Assembly (NCBI GenBank): GCA_964421875.1
Contig: CAYQZD010000075.1
Coordinates: 1 to 17,507, forward strand
DNA: 17,507 nucleotides
Reading direction: 5' to 3'
Source: CAYQZD01 sp964421875
GTDB taxonomy: Bacteria > Electryoneota > Tariuqbacteria > Tariuqbacterales > Tariuqbacteraceae
Shown: positions 1-7,543 of the stretch, piece by piece
How the letters are laid out: each line of letters opens with the position of its first letter
Numbering within the stretch: the stretch's first letter is position 1
Notes under the pieces: model-generated
Seen by the model: the letters and a program-made list of their open reading frames with translations, nothing else
Told to the model about the DNA's origin: nothing
Database searches by the model: none
Position numbers and translations under genes: made by a program

Positions 1-86
1 TCATTTTGAACAAGTCGATACCACATCGTTCAAGTTAACACAGAATCTGAGTATACGACTTCAGAAAGCTAAGTCGTGCTTATAAC

Positions 87-115
87 TTGATTCTTAATGA
101 AAATATTTGTACATT
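87..115 (+). promoter_or_regulatory. possible sigma70-type promoter for the GT2 operon
   Basis: TTGATT at 87-92, a 17-base spacer, then TACATT at 110-115, in AT-rich DNA about 57 bases before the first gene of the polysaccharide locus. The match is moderate and AT-rich DNA yields such matches by chance. The rest of bases 1-171 shows no gene. Confidence 0.25.
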
Positions 116-171
116 ATAGAGTTATGTTATCTTTTAGTTTCAAATAATCATATCGTCCAGAGTAAACTGTA

Positions 172-1632
172 ATGCCGATTCTGCACATCATAGAGAATCT
201 GCTGATTATATATTACGTCGCCTATTTCCTGATGGAAATGCTCTTGATTCTCATCTTCCTCGTCATCTGGAGACGAGAATCGAAATCCGCTGCCCGCGCT
301 AAATATGACGATGATGAACTCGGAATAAGCGTCCTCGTCCCCGCCTACAACGAGGAGGTGACCATCGCCGACTGCGTCCAAAACCTGACAAGCTTGAACT
401 ACCACCCCTACGAAATCATCGTGGTCTCCGACGGGTCAACCGACAAAACGCTGGAGAAACTGAAAGCGGCTTTCCAACTTGAAGAATTTCACCTTGACTA
501 TAACGACAGCCTGGGTACGCTCAAAATCGAAAGAGCCTTCAAGAGCCCCGCTTATACCGCCTTGAAGGTCATCGAAAAACGGAACGGAGGCAAAGCCGAC
601 GCCCTGAATGTCGGATTGAACCTGGCGAAATACCCCTACGTCTGCACCCTGGACGCAGATTCCATCCTCGACCCCGATGCCCTCGACCTCTCCGCCGCGG
701 TCTTCCGCGAAGACAAGGAAGCCGCAGTCGCTATCTCAGGAGGAGCGCTGGCGGTAGCCAACGAAGCCCGCTTAATCCGCAAAAAAGCCCAAACGGGACG
801 CTTCCCCCGCAACCTATGGGTGCTCTTCCAGGTGGTGGAATACCTCCGCTCCTTCATTGTCAGCCGCACCGGCCTCTCCAAAATCGGCGGCTTGCTCATT
901 ATGTCGGGCGCCTTTACCCTCTTCCGCAGGGAAACACTGAGGGAAGCGGGAGGCTTCCTCTCACCCTACAACCGCCACCCCTACCTTAAAAAAATCGGGC
1001 TGAAGGGCGCGGGAACCGTATGTGAAGATCTGGAAGTGGTGGTCAGGGTCAGGCGCTGCCTCCGGGAGAAAAATCAATTTGACAGAGTTAAATATAATCC
1101 CAGGCCCATCTGCTGGACCGAAGTCCCCTCCACCCTGAAAAACCTCTCCCGCCAGCGCAACCGCTGGCATCGGGGACTGCTGGAAACACTGATACTGCAC
1201 CGAAAATTATTCTTCGAACCCGGATACGGAACCCTGGGAATCCTGGCGCTGCCCTACTATCTATTCTTCGAGGCGCTCTCCCCTCTGGTGAGGGTCTTCA
1301 CCTACGGATTCTTAGCGGTGTTGATTGCCTTCGGACTGGTGGACCGGGCGATTATGGCGCTGCTTATCCTCGCAGTTGCCCTGACCACCACCATCTTTAT
1401 GGCGCTTATCACCGTGATGGTGGAAAAATGGAGCGCCGCCCATTCCCCCGTCAACCTCAGGGCGATGCGCTACAATTCTATCTTCGACTGGCTCAAACTA
1501 CTAACAGTCTCCATTGCCGGCGATTTCACCTTCGCCCAGCTGAGGCTGGTCTGGCAGCTAAAAGGGATTTACAGTCTTATCAAAGGTAAAAAATCATGGG
1601 ACAAATTTAGCAGGAACGGCTTCAATGACTAA
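172..1632 (+). CDS. processive family 2 membrane glycosyltransferase (polysaccharide synthase)
   Basis: Inner-membrane GT2 synthase expected to polymerise a nucleotide sugar and pass the chain through its own membrane channel. Seen: one long or two short hydrophobic N-terminal segments (about residues 5-33); a GT-A domain with PAYNEE (57-62), SDGSTD (86-91), GGKADALN, the metal-binding DAD (161-163), ED (285-286, putative catalytic base region) and QRNRW (328-332), the QxxRW mark of processive enzymes; then three or four membrane segments (about 350-425). There is no PilZ domain. A stop codon at 163-165 in frame makes the ATG at 172 the earliest start; its ribosome site is weak. The 486-residue length and layout resemble PgaC and hyaluronan synthases. 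It leads a tight operon with a lipoprotein and an outer-membrane barrel. The product sugar cannot be read from the sequence; PNAG-like is an inference from the neighbours. Confidence 0.92.
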   Translation: MPILHIIENLLIIYYVAYFLMEMLLILIFLVIWRRESKSAARAKYDDDELGISVLVPAYNEEVTIADCVQNLTSLNYHPYEIIVVSDGSTDKTLEKLKAAFQLEEFHLDYNDSLGTLKIERAFKSPAYTALKVIEKRNGGKADALNVGLNLAKYPYVCTLDADSILDPDALDLSAAVFREDKEAAVAISGGALAVANEARLIRKKAQTGRFPRNLWVLFQVVEYLRSFIVSRTGLSKIGGLLIMSGAFTLFRRETLREAGGFLSPYNRHPYLKKIGLKGAGTVCEDLEVVVRVRRCLREKNQFDRVKYNPRPICWTEVPSTLKNLSRQRNRWHRGLLETLILHRKLFFEPGYGTLGILALPYYLFFEALSPLVRVFTYGFLAVLIAFGLVDRAIMALLILAVALTTTIFMALITVMVEKWSAAHSPVNLRAMRYNSIFDWLKLLTVSIAGDFTFAQLRLVWQLKGIYSLIKGKKSWDKFSRNGFND

Positions 1633-2290
1633 CACCAAGTATGCAGTAATATTAATAATTCTATCAGCCGCATTGATACTTCAAGGCTGTTTCAATAACG
1701 ATGACAACAACTCTCTGAACTCCAGCGCCCCTGAACCTTATGTCATAATAACCTACCCCGCACAATGGGGACTGGTTTCCGACATCGTAGAAGTGCAGGT
1801 TGACGCGGGACCGGAAGGAATCATAGATTCGGTCAATCTGATGGTCGATGGCGTCAATATAGCGTCCGACTCCTCCTCGCCCTTTCAATTCTCCTGGAAC
1901 ACGGAAGGACTGGAAGATTCTCACACTCTGCTCGCCAGAGCCTTCTACGGTGACGAGTTCGTTCAGTCACTCCTGATTACCGTAAATATAGCCGAGCCGG
2001 ATGATATCGATACCGAACCGCCCTATATCCGCCTCACCTCCCCCGCCGATTGGGCGCAGGTCGCCGGCGCGATAACAGTCCGGGCGCAGGCTTCGGATAA
2101 CCGGGGAGTAACCAATGTGGATTTCATCATCGACGGACTGACCGCGGAATCCGATTCCACCGCCCCCTACGAATTCATCTGGAATACTTCAACCTTTCCC
2201 AACGGCAATCATACGCTCATCTCCAGCGCCCGCGATTCCGCCGGGAACTACACCCTCTCCAATATGGTTACCGTAATCATCGACAACTGA
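1625..2290 (+). CDS. lipoprotein with two tandem bacterial Ig-like domains
   Basis: A 221-residue secreted lipoprotein. The N-terminus has a hydrophobic stretch ending in the lipobox LQGC, so Cys22 should be lipidated and the protein anchored to a membrane. A short Asn/Asp/Ser-rich linker leads to two copies of an approximately 87-residue beta domain (about 38-124 and 133-221). Both copies share P-Y at the start, the pattern SPA/YPA followed by W, VDG or IDG, DS.(S/A)P..F.WNT, HTL, and a closing VTV/ITV strand. This pattern matches Big_7-type bacterial Ig domains (from memory). The start overlaps the synthase stop by 8 bases, so the two are probably translationally coupled. Ig modules suggest a binding or scaffold role in the polysaccharide machine, perhaps joining synthase, porin and periplasmic enzymes; this is inference. 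Confidence 0.85.
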   Translation: MTNTKYAVILIILSAALILQGCFNNDDNNSLNSSAPEPYVIITYPAQWGLVSDIVEVQVDAGPEGIIDSVNLMVDGVNIASDSSSPFQFSWNTEGLEDSHTLLARAFYGDEFVQSLLITVNIAEPDDIDTEPPYIRLTSPADWAQVAGAITVRAQASDNRGVTNVDFIIDGLTAESDSTAPYEFIWNTSTFPNGNHTLISSARDSAGNYTLSNMVTVIIDN

Positions 2291-2303
2291 GCCAGCTAAA
2301 CAG

Positions 2304-3851
2304 ATGAAATCGCTCCATAAAATAGCCCTGTTGATTCTAACCGCAGCGACGCTCTGTCCGACTCCTTCAGACGCAAGCGATGAATTCGTTTACGGCAGAA
2401 ATTATGTATCCACCGGCGAGTATGCCGAGGCTGTGAACCATCTAAAAATCGCCGCCGCCCAAGACTCCCTCCATCTCGAATCCTGGAGGCTGCTCGGATT
2501 CTCCTATAAAATGCTGGATTCCCTGAATCAAGCGGTCGAAGCCTACGAACGAATCCTCCAAATCGACTCCGTTGACTACGACTCCAGACTTGCCCTGGGA
2601 ACTCTCTACGCCTGGGAGGGCAGGACAGACCAATCGGTCGAAACCTACCAGTCCATCCTGAAAGATGACTCCGCCGACGTCGAAGCCCGCCTGGGTAAAG
2701 CTAAAAGCCTCGCCTGGGGAGGAAAGCTCTTTGAATCACAGCGCGAGTACCGCACCGCCCTGAAGTTCCTCCCAGATTATCCCCCAGCCTTGCTGGGGCT
2801 GGCGCAGGCGCTGGCGTGGGAGGATAGATTCGAAGAAGCGGCGGCAGCTTACCGGCGTATTCTCACGCTGGATTCCACCATCAGCGAAGCCAATATCGGG
2901 CTGGGGAACGTTTATTACTGGTCGAACCGCCCTTTCCGAGCCCGCCCCTATGCGGAAAAAGCCCTGGCCCTCGACCCGCAAAACCGGGAAGCATTGGCGC
3001 TGAGAGCCAGCCTCGATGAAACGGCGAGAATGGACCTCCGGCCCGGATATTCATATCAGCGCGAAGCCGACAGCGGACTCATCACGGAACATGAGGAAAT
3101 TACGCTGAAAACCGCGCAAAGAGTCTCCGATTACTTCGAACTGAGCGGCGGCTTCACCGCCTACAGCTCCTTCCGCAGCGGAACCTTCAAATACCGCAGG
3201 CGGTTCGATGCCGGTGCGGTTTTCTACCCTGCTCCCAGTCTCTCCCTTCGCCCGGAGGTTCAAGTCGACGCGCTCTCCGGTGAGATGGACAATATCTCCC
3301 TCGACAGCAGATTCAATGGGCGGGGAAGTATGCGCTGGCTGTGTCTGTCATTACGAGTGGAACGGACTCTCTACGAGGTCTGGTCCGGCGTAAAAGCCTC
3401 CGGCGGCTGGAGCGAAATCTCCCTTGCACCCGTGCAATCCCTCAACTTCACCGGTGGATACGGCTATTGGCGGTTATCCGATGATAACGAAAAGACAGTC
3501 CGCCATGCCGGTATCAGTTACCGCATCCTGCGCCGCCCTGAAGTGGAGATAGCGGCGAGGAACCGCTACTGGGATTTCAAACGGAATGTCATCGGGTATT
3601 ACACGCCGATGGAATTGTCCCAAAACGAATTCGGAATCCGTGTGTTCTGGAATCCTCACAGAAAAACTTACATCAACGGAAGCGCTTTCTACTCCCTCAA
3701 CACCGACCATTCGGAATCTGTCTGGCTGGAGGGCAGTCTGGGAACGGCGCTGTTTAAGAACATCAGCTTGAACGCGGGCGTCACCTATTTCGAAACCGAG
3801 TTCGATTATAAGGCGCTGAGCTGTAACTTAATCCTGACTTTGAAGATGTAA
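2304..3851 (+). CDS. TPR plus outer-membrane beta-barrel protein, YaiO/PgaA-like exporter
   Basis: A 515-residue protein with a Sec signal peptide (about residues 1-24, ending near SDA), six consecutive 34-residue TPR units (about 26-229; repeated W/Y..LG..Y and A...Y...L..D patterns), and a C-terminal part of roughly 280 residues made of alternating hydrophobic/polar strands rich in Tyr, Trp, Arg and Ser, as in a 16-18 strand outer-membrane barrel. The layout matches the YaiO family and, in logic, PgaA, where TPRs gather periplasmic partners and the barrel exports the polymer. The C-terminus ends LILTLKM without the usual terminal Phe/Trp, as happens in some barrels. It starts 13 bases after the lipoprotein stop, in the same operon as the GT2 synthase, which supports a porin role. 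YaiO-specific membership is from pattern memory. Confidence 0.85.
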   Translation: MKSLHKIALLILTAATLCPTPSDASDEFVYGRNYVSTGEYAEAVNHLKIAAAQDSLHLESWRLLGFSYKMLDSLNQAVEAYERILQIDSVDYDSRLALGTLYAWEGRTDQSVETYQSILKDDSADVEARLGKAKSLAWGGKLFESQREYRTALKFLPDYPPALLGLAQALAWEDRFEEAAAAYRRILTLDSTISEANIGLGNVYYWSNRPFRARPYAEKALALDPQNREALALRASLDETARMDLRPGYSYQREADSGLITEHEEITLKTAQRVSDYFELSGGFTAYSSFRSGTFKYRRRFDAGAVFYPAPSLSLRPEVQVDALSGEMDNISLDSRFNGRGSMRWLCLSLRVERTLYEVWSGVKASGGWSEISLAPVQSLNFTGGYGYWRLSDDNEKTVRHAGISYRILRRPEVEIAARNRYWDFKRNVIGYYTPMELSQNEFGIRVFWNPHRKTYINGSAFYSLNTDHSESVWLEGSLGTALFKNISLNAGVTYFETEFDYKALSCNLILTLKM

Positions 3852-3932
3852 ACATCCGCTGAAGGATGAATCCTCAGGTTTCAACTTTTTTAATCTGTCA
3901 ATAATGAAAATGATGGCGGCGCCTTATATGTA

Positions 3933-3956
3933 CCCGCCTCCGGGCGGCGGGGTTTT
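3933..3956 (+). terminator. possible rho-independent terminator after the barrel gene
   Basis: CCCGCC at 3933-3938 can pair with GGCGGG at 3946-3951 across a 7-base loop, followed by GTTTT at 3952-3956. It is short but GC-rich and lies 82 bases after the barrel stop. It would divide the locus into two transcripts. The surrounding spacer 3852-4144 otherwise holds only a palindromic repeat. Confidence 0.45.
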
Positions 3957-4090
3957 ATGTAAGCCCCCTCTCAGGTAATCTACGAAACTGGTGAACATTT
4001 GTCAAGTTTTTGGGGTAAAAAAGTTGATTTATACTTAGGGCGCGTGCTTGAAAGCCCGGGCGGTTTGGTGAAAACAGAAGTTGGTATGCA

Positions 4091-4112
4091 TTCCCACGCC
4101 GGAGCATGGGAA
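4091..4112. repeat. REP-like palindrome (TTCCCA...TGGGAA)
   Basis: A 22-base imperfect palindrome: TTCCCA at 4091-4096 pairs with TGGGAA at 4107-4112, with GC/GC inside. The core, followed by CGAG, belongs to a very common class of short intergenic repeats that, when translated by mistake, give the peptide MHSHAGAWE. It sits about 33 bases before the start of the hydrolase-deacetylase gene. Such repeats are often associated with REP-type (TnpA-REP) transposases, none of which is present here. Confidence 0.6.
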
Positions 4113-4144
4113 CGAGGAGAATTGATTTATAAGTACATTGCGCA

Positions 4145-7100
4145 GTGTGTGGAAACCCTACGCCACGATTCATACTATTTCCTAATAAATTGAAAAGCAA
4201 GTACTTCGTCATAACGTTGTTGGTGGCGCTGCTGAGCGGGATAGTATATCTGATGCTTCGTTTTCAGCAGGCGCGGGAACCCGGGGTCAGCTTTGTGGAA
4301 CGGGTGATATACCGGGAAAAGTCGGCTTTATCGGTTTCGCCGCCGGATTTGAGCTATGAGGAATGGAAGGAACTGGCGGCAGAATCCCGGTATTTCACTA
4401 AAGTTTCCGGGAGGCGCATCTATGTCCTGCAGTCCAGGAAAAGCTCCCGGCTGGAACCGGGGAAATCCACCTGGAAACCTATATTTCTCAAGGGATTCAA
4501 TCTGGGCGCCGCCCTGCCGGGCTGTTTCCCCTCCGAGTTTAGAGCTACGGAAGAGCAATATTTTCAGTGGCTTAAGATGATGGCTGATTTGGGAGCGAAT
4601 TCGGTTCGGGTCTATACCATTCTGCCGCCGGTATTCTACGAAGCGGTGGCGCGCTACAATTTCGCTCACGCCGATAAGCCGGTCTATCTGATACAGGGGG
4701 TCTGGGCGGACATCATCGAGGAGGGCAGTTACGGGGATTCAGCCTATGTCGCTTCCTTTCATAATGAAATCAGAAACGTTATCGACATCGTTCACGGCAA
4801 CGCCGCTATCGAGCCCCGTCCGGGACACGCTTCGGGGGAATACACCGCAAATGTGAGCGGGTATACCATCGCCATAATGTTAGGGCGGGAATGGGAGCCG
4901 CAAACGGTGGCTTCAATGCGGGAACGGTTCCCGGAGCGGAATTCCTACGAGGGCGCCTTTTTTTCCGCGCCTAAGGGTGAAGCGATGAAATGCTGGATAG
5001 CCGAAGCGCTGGATTTCACCGCCAAGTACGAAACCTACAACTATCAGAGCCAGCGCGCGTTATCGTTTGTGAACTGGCTGCCGCTGGACCCGATGTATCA
5101 CGATTCCGAGTGGATAGAATGGGACGAGGTGCGGGAATTCGACAACGACCTTGAGACCATCAATCCCTGCGTAATCAATTCTACGCCGCTGTTTAAAGCG
5201 GGCTATTTCGCAAGTTACCACGCCTACCCTTATTATCCCGACTTCGTTTTCAACGATGAAGCCTATCGTGCGGCGAGGTGCGGTCACGGCTCCTGCACTT
5301 ATTACGGTTACCTGCAAGACTTAGTAGATTCCCATAAAGCGCTGCCGGTGGTTATCGCCGAATTCGGCATCCCCTCCAGCCGCAGCGCCGCTCATTTTCA
5401 GCCTCAGGGGATGCATCAAGGCGGTCATTCCGAGAGCGCTCAGGGCGCAATCAACGCCCATATGATAAGGGATATCCATCAGTCAGGCTGCACCGGAGCG
5501 CTGCTTTTCGCCTGGATTGACGAATGGTTCAAACACAACTGGCTGGTGATGGATTTCGAACTTCCTCAGGAGCGGAACAAACTGTGGCACAATTTAGAGG
5601 ATCCGGAACAGAATTTCGGGACGCTGGCGATGGAATCCAGGGCAGTTGTCATCGACGGGGAAATGTCCGACTGGGAAAACGGCGACCTCATCGCTCATGA
5701 TCCCGCCGGAGACGCCGCCGGCGGAGTTCCGGATTTCACCGCGTTTTACGCGCAGTCGGACGCGACCTGCCTCTATCTCAAACTCGATTTCAGCGAGGCG
5801 GTATCCTTAAGCGATTGGGAATATCTGACGCTTTGGTTGGGAATCGACACCTATGATGAGAAATTAGGTGACCGAGCTTTTCCCGGCAAGCTGCTCCAGG
5901 CTCCCTCCGGGATGGAGTTTATGGTTGAAATCAGAGGACCCGGCAAGTCCGGGATTTTAGTGGATGAGCCTTACAGCGTCTATACGGACTATTTCAGGAG
6001 CAAAATCCCCGGCTACGCATCTCAGGCTAACGATAATGGCGCTTATATTGAACAGAAGCTGTTAGCGAACCGGAAGCGGGAAACGCTTTTGGGCGAATCC
6101 GTGCCTGAAGTCCTGCTGAACCGCAGCGGTTTGGTTTGGGGGAGCGCCGCTCCGGGCGGGGAGGATTACACTTCGCTGGCGGATATCTGCCCTGGGGCGG
6201 AGGGGAAAAGCATCGAACTGCGGCTTCCCTGGGCGCTGCTCAATGTGACCGACCCCTCTTCAAAATCGGTGCTGGCTGACAGACCTGAGACTCCGGGAAT
6301 CGACATCGAGCGCACCTCAGGTTTCAGGTTTTACCTCGCAGCGGTGAACAATGGCGCGGTCAATCCCCGGATAATCGACACTTTTCCCGACGGTTTGCGC
6401 AAGCCGCTTTTTTATTCCTGGGACGCTTGGGAAACCCCGGAGTACACATCGCGTTTGAAGGCGGGGGCAGAGCTTGTTCGGGAGGCTTTCACCTCAATCG
6501 ACTACGATACAATCGAGGAAAAGCTTCCGGTGATATCCCCTTCCGCTAAAATCGCCGAGTGGCCCGGGGGCGCGAAGGGAGCGGTTTCGGTAACTTTCGA
6601 CGACGGCAGCGGTTACCAGTACCGTTACGGTGAAAAGCTGCTGGAGAAGTACCGGATGCGGGGGACTTTTTTCGTGGTGACGGGGTGGAGCGGACACAGC
6701 CCTCTTATCACCGGGGAGAGTGGAGGTTTGATAACCAGGCGTCTTTCCATCCCCCAAATCCAAGACCTTCACCGCTCAGGGCACGAGATTGGGAGTCATG
6801 GGCACGAACACCGGCCTCTTAACGGAGTGGTGGACCGGCAGTGGATTGAGACTACATTCAGCGAAAGCCAGACCCTGATTGAGATGTGGACGGGAGCGCC
6901 TGCGGTTTCGGTGGCCTATCCCTATTCGAGCTATTCCCCTCAGGCTGAGGCGATCCTGCGGGGAATCGGTTTCCGTTTCGGGCGAGTGAGCGGGGATAGG
7001 GCGAACCGCCTCCCGCTTAAGAATCCGTTCCACCTTTTCAGCCGGGTAATGGTGGACGATGGTCATCCGGGTGCGGCTGAGTTCAGAAATATTTTAACGC

Positions 7101-7543
7101 GCAACGCCGGGGGTTGGACGATTTTGCAGTATCACCACCTTTTCCCGGCCGACGCCAGAGAGTTTGCGGAACTCAAGGGTCACGATGTGGAGGAGAAACA
7201 CAATGTCAGTCCGCGCAATCTCGAGCGCCAGATGCGGTTGCTGCGCAACCGGAATTACGCAGTTGCGCCGTTGAAAGACATCGGGGATTACGCGCTTGTG
7301 CGCCAGGCGGCGGAATTGAAGTTCACGGCTCACGAGAGGAATTATGTCATCGATATTTTCAGCGGGGAGGGAGCAGAGGAAGGGGCGAGTACGGCTTTGA
7401 CCATAGAACTGACTTCTCCCTGGGAATTTTTCAGAGTGGAAGGCTCGCTGAACGATGGGATTTATCACAACCGAACCGGGAAGATTTACTTCGAGGCTCT
7501 TCCTGGGAGCGAAATCGTTATTTCGAGGATGGATGATGAATAG
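4145..7543 (+). CDS. membrane-anchored glycosidase / CBM9-like / NodB polysaccharide deacetylase fusion
   Basis: A 1132-residue multidomain protein, probably periplasmic and tethered by an N-terminal membrane helix (about 20-38). From about 116 it has a TIM-barrel domain of GH-A style: KGFNLG, GANSVRVY, GREWEP (E251 a candidate acid/base) and VIAEFG (E406 a candidate nucleophile). From about 500 a beta-sandwich begins with VIDGEMSDW, as in CBM9-like domains. From about 815 comes a NodB/CE4 deacetylase with TFDDG (D819, D820) and SHGHEH (H885, H889), both metal-binding motifs intact; the usual RxPxY becomes AYPYSSY. A beta-rich tail ends the protein. PgaB joins a deacetylase and a glycosidase in the opposite order. 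The GTG at 4145 is the earliest plausible start after a stop at 4130; a TTG at 4190 would give a cleaner signal anchor. Neither has a clear ribosome site. Confidence 0.88.
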   Translation: MCGNPTPRFILFPNKLKSKYFVITLLVALLSGIVYLMLRFQQAREPGVSFVERVIYREKSALSVSPPDLSYEEWKELAAESRYFTKVSGRRIYVLQSRKSSRLEPGKSTWKPIFLKGFNLGAALPGCFPSEFRATEEQYFQWLKMMADLGANSVRVYTILPPVFYEAVARYNFAHADKPVYLIQGVWADIIEEGSYGDSAYVASFHNEIRNVIDIVHGNAAIEPRPGHASGEYTANVSGYTIAIMLGREWEPQTVASMRERFPERNSYEGAFFSAPKGEAMKCWIAEALDFTAKYETYNYQSQRALSFVNWLPLDPMYHDSEWIEWDEVREFDNDLETINPCVINSTPLFKAGYFASYHAYPYYPDFVFNDEAYRAARCGHGSCTYYGYLQDLVDSHKALPVVIAEFGIPSSRSAAHFQPQGMHQGGHSESAQGAINAHMIRDIHQSGCTGALLFAWIDEWFKHNWLVMDFELPQERNKLWHNLEDPEQNFGTLAMESRAVVIDGEMSDWENGDLIAHDPAGDAAGGVPDFTAFYAQSDATCLYLKLDFSEAVSLSDWEYLTLWLGIDTYDEKLGDRAFPGKLLQAPSGMEFMVEIRGPGKSGILVDEPYSVYTDYFRSKIPGYASQANDNGAYIEQKLLANRKRETLLGESVPEVLLNRSGLVWGSAAPGGEDYTSLADICPGAEGKSIELRLPWALLNVTDPSSKSVLADRPETPGIDIERTSGFRFYLAAVNNGAVNPRIIDTFPDGLRKPLFYSWDAWETPEYTSRLKAGAELVREAFTSIDYDTIEEKLPVISPSAKIAEWPGGAKGAVSVTFDDGSGYQYRYGEKLLEKYRMRGTFFVVTGWSGHSPLITGESGGLITRRLSIPQIQDLHRSGHEIGSHGHEHRPLNGVVDRQWIETTFSESQTLIEMWTGAPAVSVAYPYSSYSPQAEAILRGIGFRFGRVSGDRANRLPLKNPFHLFSRVMVDDGHPGAAEFRNILTRNAGGWTILQYHHLFPADAREFAELKGHDVEEKHNVSPRNLERQMRLLRNRNYAVAPLKDIGDYALVRQAAELKFTAHERNYVIDIFSGEGAEEGASTALTIELTSPWEFFRVEGSLNDGIYHNRTGKIYFEALPGSEIVISRMDDE

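Noticed and set aside
3880..4000. Cyclic-di-GMP riboswitch in front of the hydrolase-deacetylase gene
   Set aside because: The GCCTCCGGGCGGCGGGG stretch recalls part of such an aptamer, but the conserved cores and receptor are absent; a terminator hairpin explains it.
3999..4193. 64-codon open frame before the hydrolase-deacetylase gene
   Set aside because: Part of it is the translation of the REP-like palindrome (MHSHAGAWE type), it overlaps the real gene start and has no coding character of its own.
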